A stretch of 64,000 bases of DNA from Actinoplanes derwentensis (GTDB taxonomy: Bacteria; Actinomycetota; Actinomycetes; Mycobacteriales; Micromonosporaceae): NCBI RefSeq assembly GCF_900104725.1, contig NZ_LT629758.1, positions 992,001 through 1,056,000 of the forward strand. Reading direction: 5' to 3'. Of the stretch, positions 60,687-64,000 are shown one piece after another. Under the pieces are notes generated by a model. It was not told the origin of the DNA, ran no database searches, and was given only the letters and a program-made list of their open reading frames with translations. A program made the position numbers and the translations under genes. Position 1 is the first letter of the stretch, and each line of letters begins with the position of its first letter.

Positions 60687-61517
60687 TCAGTCCTTCAGGC
60701 CGGAGTTGAGGTCGGAACTCATCACATAACGTTGCGCCACCAGGAACATCGCCACCAGCGGAATGATCGAGATGATCGAGGCGGGCAGCAGCACCGTCCA
60801 GTCGATGTTCTCCGCGCCGATCAGCGACCGCAGCGCCACCTGCAGGGTGAACTTGTCCGGGTCGCCGAGCACGATCAGCGGCCAGATGTAGTCGTTCCAC
60901 CGCCACTGGAAGCTGAAGATGCCCAGGGTGATCACGATCGGACGGGCCAGCGGCAGCATGATTCGGAAGAACACCGTCAGCTCGCGGGCGCCGTCGATCC
61001 GGGCTGCTTCCAGGAGCTCGTCCGGGACGGTCTTGTAGAACTGCCGGAACATGAAGATGCCGCTCGCGGTCAGGATCGACGGCACGATGATGCCGGCCAG
61101 GGTGTCGTAGAGGCCGAGGTCGCGGATCACCACGAAGGTCGGGCTCAGGATCACCTCGGTCGGCAGCATGGTGGTGGCCAGGATGCACATGAACAGCGCG
61201 GTCAGCCACCACGCCTTGTACTTGGCCAGGGCGTAGCCGGTGGCCGCGCTGACCACCACGGTCAGGATCGTGGTGATCGTCGCGACCAGCAGGGTGTTGC
61301 CGAAGTACAGCGAGAAGTCGACCCGGTCCCAGGCTTTGACGTACCCGGCGGTGGTCCAGTCCCGGGGCAGGATCGACAACGGGTAACTGAACAGTTCACC
61401 GCCCGGTTTGAACGAGCTGAGCAGGAACCAGGCGAGCGGGAAGAGGAACAGCCCGGCCAGCACCCACAGGGTCACGGTCGCCGGGGCGGAGACGGTCCGC
61501 CGGGTCCTAGATGTCAC
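60687..61517 (-). CDS. ABC sugar permease, MalG type (locus C)
   Basis: A 276-residue permease with six membrane segments. The EAA loop reads LLEAARIDGARELTVFFRIMLP. GTG 61517 start overlaps the first permease stop by 11 bp. It pairs with the MalF-type permease. Importer for the locus C substrate. No ATPase gene in the locus. Confidence 0.94.
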   Translation of the reverse strand: MTSRTRRTVSAPATVTLWVLAGLFLFPLAWFLLSSFKPGGELFSYPLSILPRDWTTAGYVKAWDRVDFSLYFGNTLLVATITTILTVVVSAATGYALAKYKAWWLTALFMCILATTMLPTEVILSPTFVVIRDLGLYDTLAGIIVPSILTASGIFMFRQFYKTVPDELLEAARIDGARELTVFFRIMLPLARPIVITLGIFSFQWRWNDYIWPLIVLGDPDKFTLQVALRSLIGAENIDWTVLLPASIISIIPLVAMFLVAQRYVMSSDLNSGLKD

Positions 61518-62394
61518 GGGTGGCCCTCTTCTCCAGACGGGTCTGCGCGTAGGCGACGATCAGCAGCAGCACCATCAGCACGATCGAGACGGCGCTGGCG
61601 TAACCGACGTAGGCGGAGTCGAAGCCGGTCTCGTAGATGTACTGGACGATCAGCCGGTTGGAGGTGCCCGGGCCGCCGCCGTTGAGCGCCTGCACCATGG
61701 CGAACTCCTTCATCTGCCCGATGATGCTGAGCAGCACGACCATGTACGACGTGGGCGCGATGGCCGGCAGGGTGATGTGCCGGAACCGCTGCCACGCGTT
61801 CGCCCCGTCCAACTGCCCGGCTTCCAGGTAGGAGACCGGCACGTTGCGCAGCGCCGCGATGAACAGCAGCATGTTGAACGCGGTGGCCGCCCACGCCGAG
61901 GCGACCACGACCACGGCCAGGGACAGGTCGGCGTTCGACTGCCACGGCACCGGGCCGAAGCCGAGCGTGCCGAGCAGGTAGTTGACGAAGCCGAAGCTCT
62001 CGCCGAACGTCCACCGCCAGATGACCCCGGTGACGATCGGTGAGATCAGCCAGGGCAGAAAGAAGATCACCTTCGCGGGGGTACGGCCTTTGGCGCGCTC
62101 GTTGGTCAGCAGCACCGCCACGCCGAGCGACATCACGTAGATCAGCGGCACCGAGCAGCAGACGAACAGCACCGTCCGCAGCAGCGAACTCCAGAAGTCG
62201 GCGTCGCCGGCCAGTTCGGTGTAGTTCTCGAAGCCCACGAAGTCGAGCGAGCCGATCCCGCGGTAGTCGGTGAACGAGTAGATCAGCCCGAGCGCTCCGG
62301 GCCAGACGAAGAAGAGGGCGAACAGCACCGCTGCCACCGCGGTCAGCAGCAGCGGCGCCACGGTGTAGCGGCCCGATTTGTGGGCTCTGGTCAA
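61507..62394 (-). CDS. ABC sugar permease, MalF type (locus C)
   Basis: A 295-residue permease with six membrane segments and EAA motif YLEAGQLDGANAWQRFRHITLP. TTG start at 62394 with GGAGG seven bases upstream, which decides this rare start. A hairpin lies in the 58-bp gap after the binding-protein gene. It forms the channel with the MalG-type partner. Confidence 0.93.
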   Translation of the reverse strand: MTRAHKSGRYTVAPLLLTAVAAVLFALFFVWPGALGLIYSFTDYRGIGSLDFVGFENYTELAGDADFWSSLLRTVLFVCCSVPLIYVMSLGVAVLLTNERAKGRTPAKVIFFLPWLISPIVTGVIWRWTFGESFGFVNYLLGTLGFGPVPWQSNADLSLAVVVVASAWAATAFNMLLFIAALRNVPVSYLEAGQLDGANAWQRFRHITLPAIAPTSYMVVLLSIIGQMKEFAMVQALNGGGPGTSNRLIVQYIYETGFDSAYVGYASAVSIVLMVLLLIVAYAQTRLEKRATRDI

Positions 62395-62412
62395 CGGGTC
62401 CTCCGGTACCGT

Positions 62413-62444
62413 GCGCCGGCGGACCTGAGAAGGCCCGCCGGCGC
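62413..62444 (-). terminator. Hairpin between binding-protein and permease genes
   Basis: GCGCCGGCGG (62413-62422), 12-nt loop, CCGCCGGCGC (62435-62444). On the minus strand it follows the binding-protein stop by eight bases. Such hairpins protect the upstream mRNA and reduce downstream transcription, giving excess binding protein over permease. Confidence 0.75.
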
Positions 62445-62452
62445 GGCTGTCA

Positions 62453-63697
62453 CTACTTGCTGTACTGCTTGGTGGTGTCGTCGCCGATCGCCTTGACCGT
62501 GGTCGCCAGGTCCTGCTCGCCGGCCAGGTACTTGATGGTCTGGTCCTTGAGCGGCTCGGAGTTCAGCAGCCGGCCCTCGTAGCTGTCGGCCAGCGCGGTG
62601 GTCGCCTGATAACCGGCGATCTCGTCGGAGGCGGCGATCTCGGCGTTGAACATCGCGAACGCGTCCTGGCTGGTCTTGTAGGTGACGCTCAGGCCCTCCT
62701 CGGCGGGCAGGAAGCCGGCGATCTGCGACAACTCGGTGTAGTTGTCCTGCCGGTACAGCCAGGACAGGAACTCCTTGGTCTCCTTCTCCACACCGGTGCC
62801 GTCGAACGCGACGATCCAGTTGGTGCCGATGTTGGTGGCGCGCACCGGCTGGGCCGGCATCAGCGCGGTGGTCCACTCGAAATCGGTGATGTTCTCGGCG
62901 AAGTCGGTGACCTGCCAGACCCCGGAGTAGTACGCGGCCACCTGACCGCTCTTGAACAGTGCCGACGGGTCGTCACCGGACACCCACACCGACTTGGGCA
63001 TCACCTTGTCGTCGTTGAGGCCTTTGAAATACTCCAGGGCCTGACCGCCGGTGGCGTCGAGCGCGTAGGAACCGTCGGCCTGCTTCTGCACACCCTTGGA
63101 GCCGAACTGGTAAAGGAACGAGCGCAGCCGGTGGGCGGAGCCGTCCATCACCATGCCGTACTTGGCGCCGGTGGCCGCCTGCACCTTCTTGAGGGCGGCG
63201 ACGTACTCGTCCCAGGTCCACGGCTTGTCGTCGATCCCCGGGTACTTCACACCGGCCTTGTCGAACAGTGTCTTGTTGAGGAACAGGCCGACCGCGGTCA
63301 GGTCGCTGGGCAGCGCCTGCACCTCGTCGTCGGCGTTGCGGACCAGCAGCGACGGCAGCACCTTCTCCTTTTCGGCGATGTCGCTGAGGTCCTGCAGGGC
63401 GCTCTGCCAGAGCGGGTCGACCTCGGAGGCGCGAGCCAGGGCGGGCAGGTTGTTCGCCTGGGCGCCGCTGCGCAGCCGGGTGGTCAGGTCGTCGTAGGGC
63501 ACGTCGACGATCTCGACGTGGACGCCGGTCTCCTTCTCGTACTTGTCGGCCATGGCCTGGTAGCCGCCGCCCTGGCTGGCGTCGCCGGAGAGCAGGAACT
63601 GCAGGGACTTGGCGCCGGCCGCGTCATCGGAACCGGAGCAGCCGCTGAGGACAAGGGCACCGGCGAGCAGTGCTGAAATCAAGGAGTACTTGCGCAT
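62453..63697 (-). CDS. ABC sugar-binding lipoprotein (locus C)
   Basis: A 414-residue family 1 solute-binding lipoprotein. Sec signal with lipobox VLSGC, C20 lipidated; no twin-arginine motif, unlike the locus A protein. ATG 63697 has GAGAGG upstream. The mature domain opens SLQFLLSGDASQGGGYQAMAD. It captures an oligosaccharide for the two permeases encoded downstream. First gene of the leftward operon that continues through permeases, unknown enzyme, SIS protein and GH51. Confidence 0.93.
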   Translation of the reverse strand: MRKYSLISALLAGALVLSGCSGSDDAAGAKSLQFLLSGDASQGGGYQAMADKYEKETGVHVEIVDVPYDDLTTRLRSGAQANNLPALARASEVDPLWQSALQDLSDIAEKEKVLPSLLVRNADDEVQALPSDLTAVGLFLNKTLFDKAGVKYPGIDDKPWTWDEYVAALKKVQAATGAKYGMVMDGSAHRLRSFLYQFGSKGVQKQADGSYALDATGGQALEYFKGLNDDKVMPKSVWVSGDDPSALFKSGQVAAYYSGVWQVTDFAENITDFEWTTALMPAQPVRATNIGTNWIVAFDGTGVEKETKEFLSWLYRQDNYTELSQIAGFLPAEEGLSVTYKTSQDAFAMFNAEIAASDEIAGYQATTALADSYEGRLLNSEPLKDQTIKYLAGEQDLATTVKAIGDDTTKQYSK

Positions 63698-63879
63698 GCT
63701 GACCTCTCGGAAAGTCCTGGGGCCTCATTTGTTATCAGTCTGATGAGAAAGCCCTCAAGGCCTCTGACCTGGAATTAACGCAACTTAACGACCGCGAAAC
63801 CTGGGAAACAGCCTCTTGAACGGAGCACGCAAGTCGTGGTTTCATCTCGCATTGATGACAAAGGGCGGGGAGGGCTGAG
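63698..63879. promoter_or_regulatory. Divergent promoter region of locus C
   Basis: A 182-bp gap between the binding-protein gene and the ROK gene, less GC-rich than its surroundings. A short palindrome ATCAGTCTGAT at 63734-63744 lies 37 bp upstream of the binding-protein start and is a candidate ROK operator. GGGGAGGG at 63867-63874 is the ROK ribosome-binding site. Promoter boxes not assigned with confidence. Confidence 0.5.
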
Positions 63880-64000
63880 ATGACCAGAGGGACCACACGA
63901 ACCGCTACGACCAAGGTCGTCACGGACATCAACCGCACGGCCGTGCTCGACACCCTCGAACAGCGCGGACCGCTGACCCGGACGGCCCTGCGCGAACACA
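63880..64000 (+). CDS. ROK-family regulator, N-terminal part
   Basis: Forty codons before the window ends. ATG 63880 follows GGGGAGGG. The visible residues include TDINRTAVLDTLEQRGPLTR followed by TALREH, the winged-helix start of ROK repressors. It is divergent from the locus C importer and probably represses it. The sugar-binding domain lies outside the window. Confidence 0.8.
   Translation, partial: MTRGTTRTATTKVVTDINRTAVLDTLEQRGPLTRTALREH

Noticed and set aside
60682..61212. Upstream extension of the unknown locus C protein to 704 codons
   Set aside because: The added part lies out of frame inside the permease gene and has no protein-like features. ATG 60681 directly follows the permease stop.

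Overview
The window is GC-rich DNA with frequent GTG starts, tightly overlapping operons, twin-arginine signals and ABC sugar importers that lack their own ATPase. This fits a filamentous actinomycete, and a Micromonosporaceae (Actinoplanes-like) host is my best guess. That guess rests on gene style and is not a database match. I see no rRNA, tRNA, CRISPR array, integrase or transposase.

Layout. 1-4018: a decayed, gene-poor stretch, then a less GC-rich two-gene cassette (small unknown protein plus a membrane M48 metallopeptidase). 4144-16356: sugar locus A, with leftward DeoR regulator, GH4 glycosidase, GH38 alpha-mannosidase and GH2 beta-galactosidase, divergent from a PfkB kinase, a Tat-type binding lipoprotein and two permeases. 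16391-22704: a membrane protein, an XRE/NB-ARC/TPR regulator, a Tat-exported flavin amine oxidase and a membrane diguanylate cyclase. 22820-29745: sugar locus B, with ROK regulator, GH36 alpha-galactosidase, GH2 beta-mannosidase and a LacI-type sugar-sensing domain without a DNA-binding domain. 29742-34431: a class V aminotransferase, then a PadR-ABC-FtsX operon behind a perfect 38-bp palindrome. 34432-39690: repeat-rich DNA, TetR and a dehydrogenase, an F420-type (LLM) oxidoreductase and two aldo/keto reductases.

39702-41858: a secreted AA10 lytic polysaccharide monooxygenase behind a CebR/CelR-type operator, coupled to a small His-rich protein, then a lipoprotein. 41902-44849: a TetR-like regulator, a divergent quinone-reductase/ArsR pair and a deleted quinone-reductase relic. 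44881-49926: a lipoprotein, a HupE/UreJ-like membrane protein, and a secreted metallophosphoesterase with a WxL-like C-terminus followed by a DUF916 (WxL-interacting) protein; a 16-bp motif is shared by the two upstream regions. 49969-54634: an anti-sigma-like protein, a stub of an ECF sigma factor, and an ESX-style operon (WXG100-like, DUF6571-like, lipoprotein). 54832-56622: a quinone reductase divergent from an XRE regulator. 56609-64000: sugar locus C, with GH51 arabinofuranosidase, SIS protein, an unrecognised 527-residue protein, two permeases and a binding lipoprotein, divergent from a ROK regulator cut by the window end.

Together the three sugar loci look like scavenging of plant hemicellulose side chains (arabinosyl, galactosyl, mannosyl) and possibly mannosylated glycans. 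Import would be by ABC systems served by an ATPase encoded elsewhere, and hydrolysis would be intracellular. The observations I find most novel are the WxL-like/DUF916 phosphoesterase operon and its shared upstream motif, the sigma-factor stub, the palindromic element inserted in frame into a ROK gene, the HTH-less LacI protein, and the His-rich protein coupled to the LPMO.
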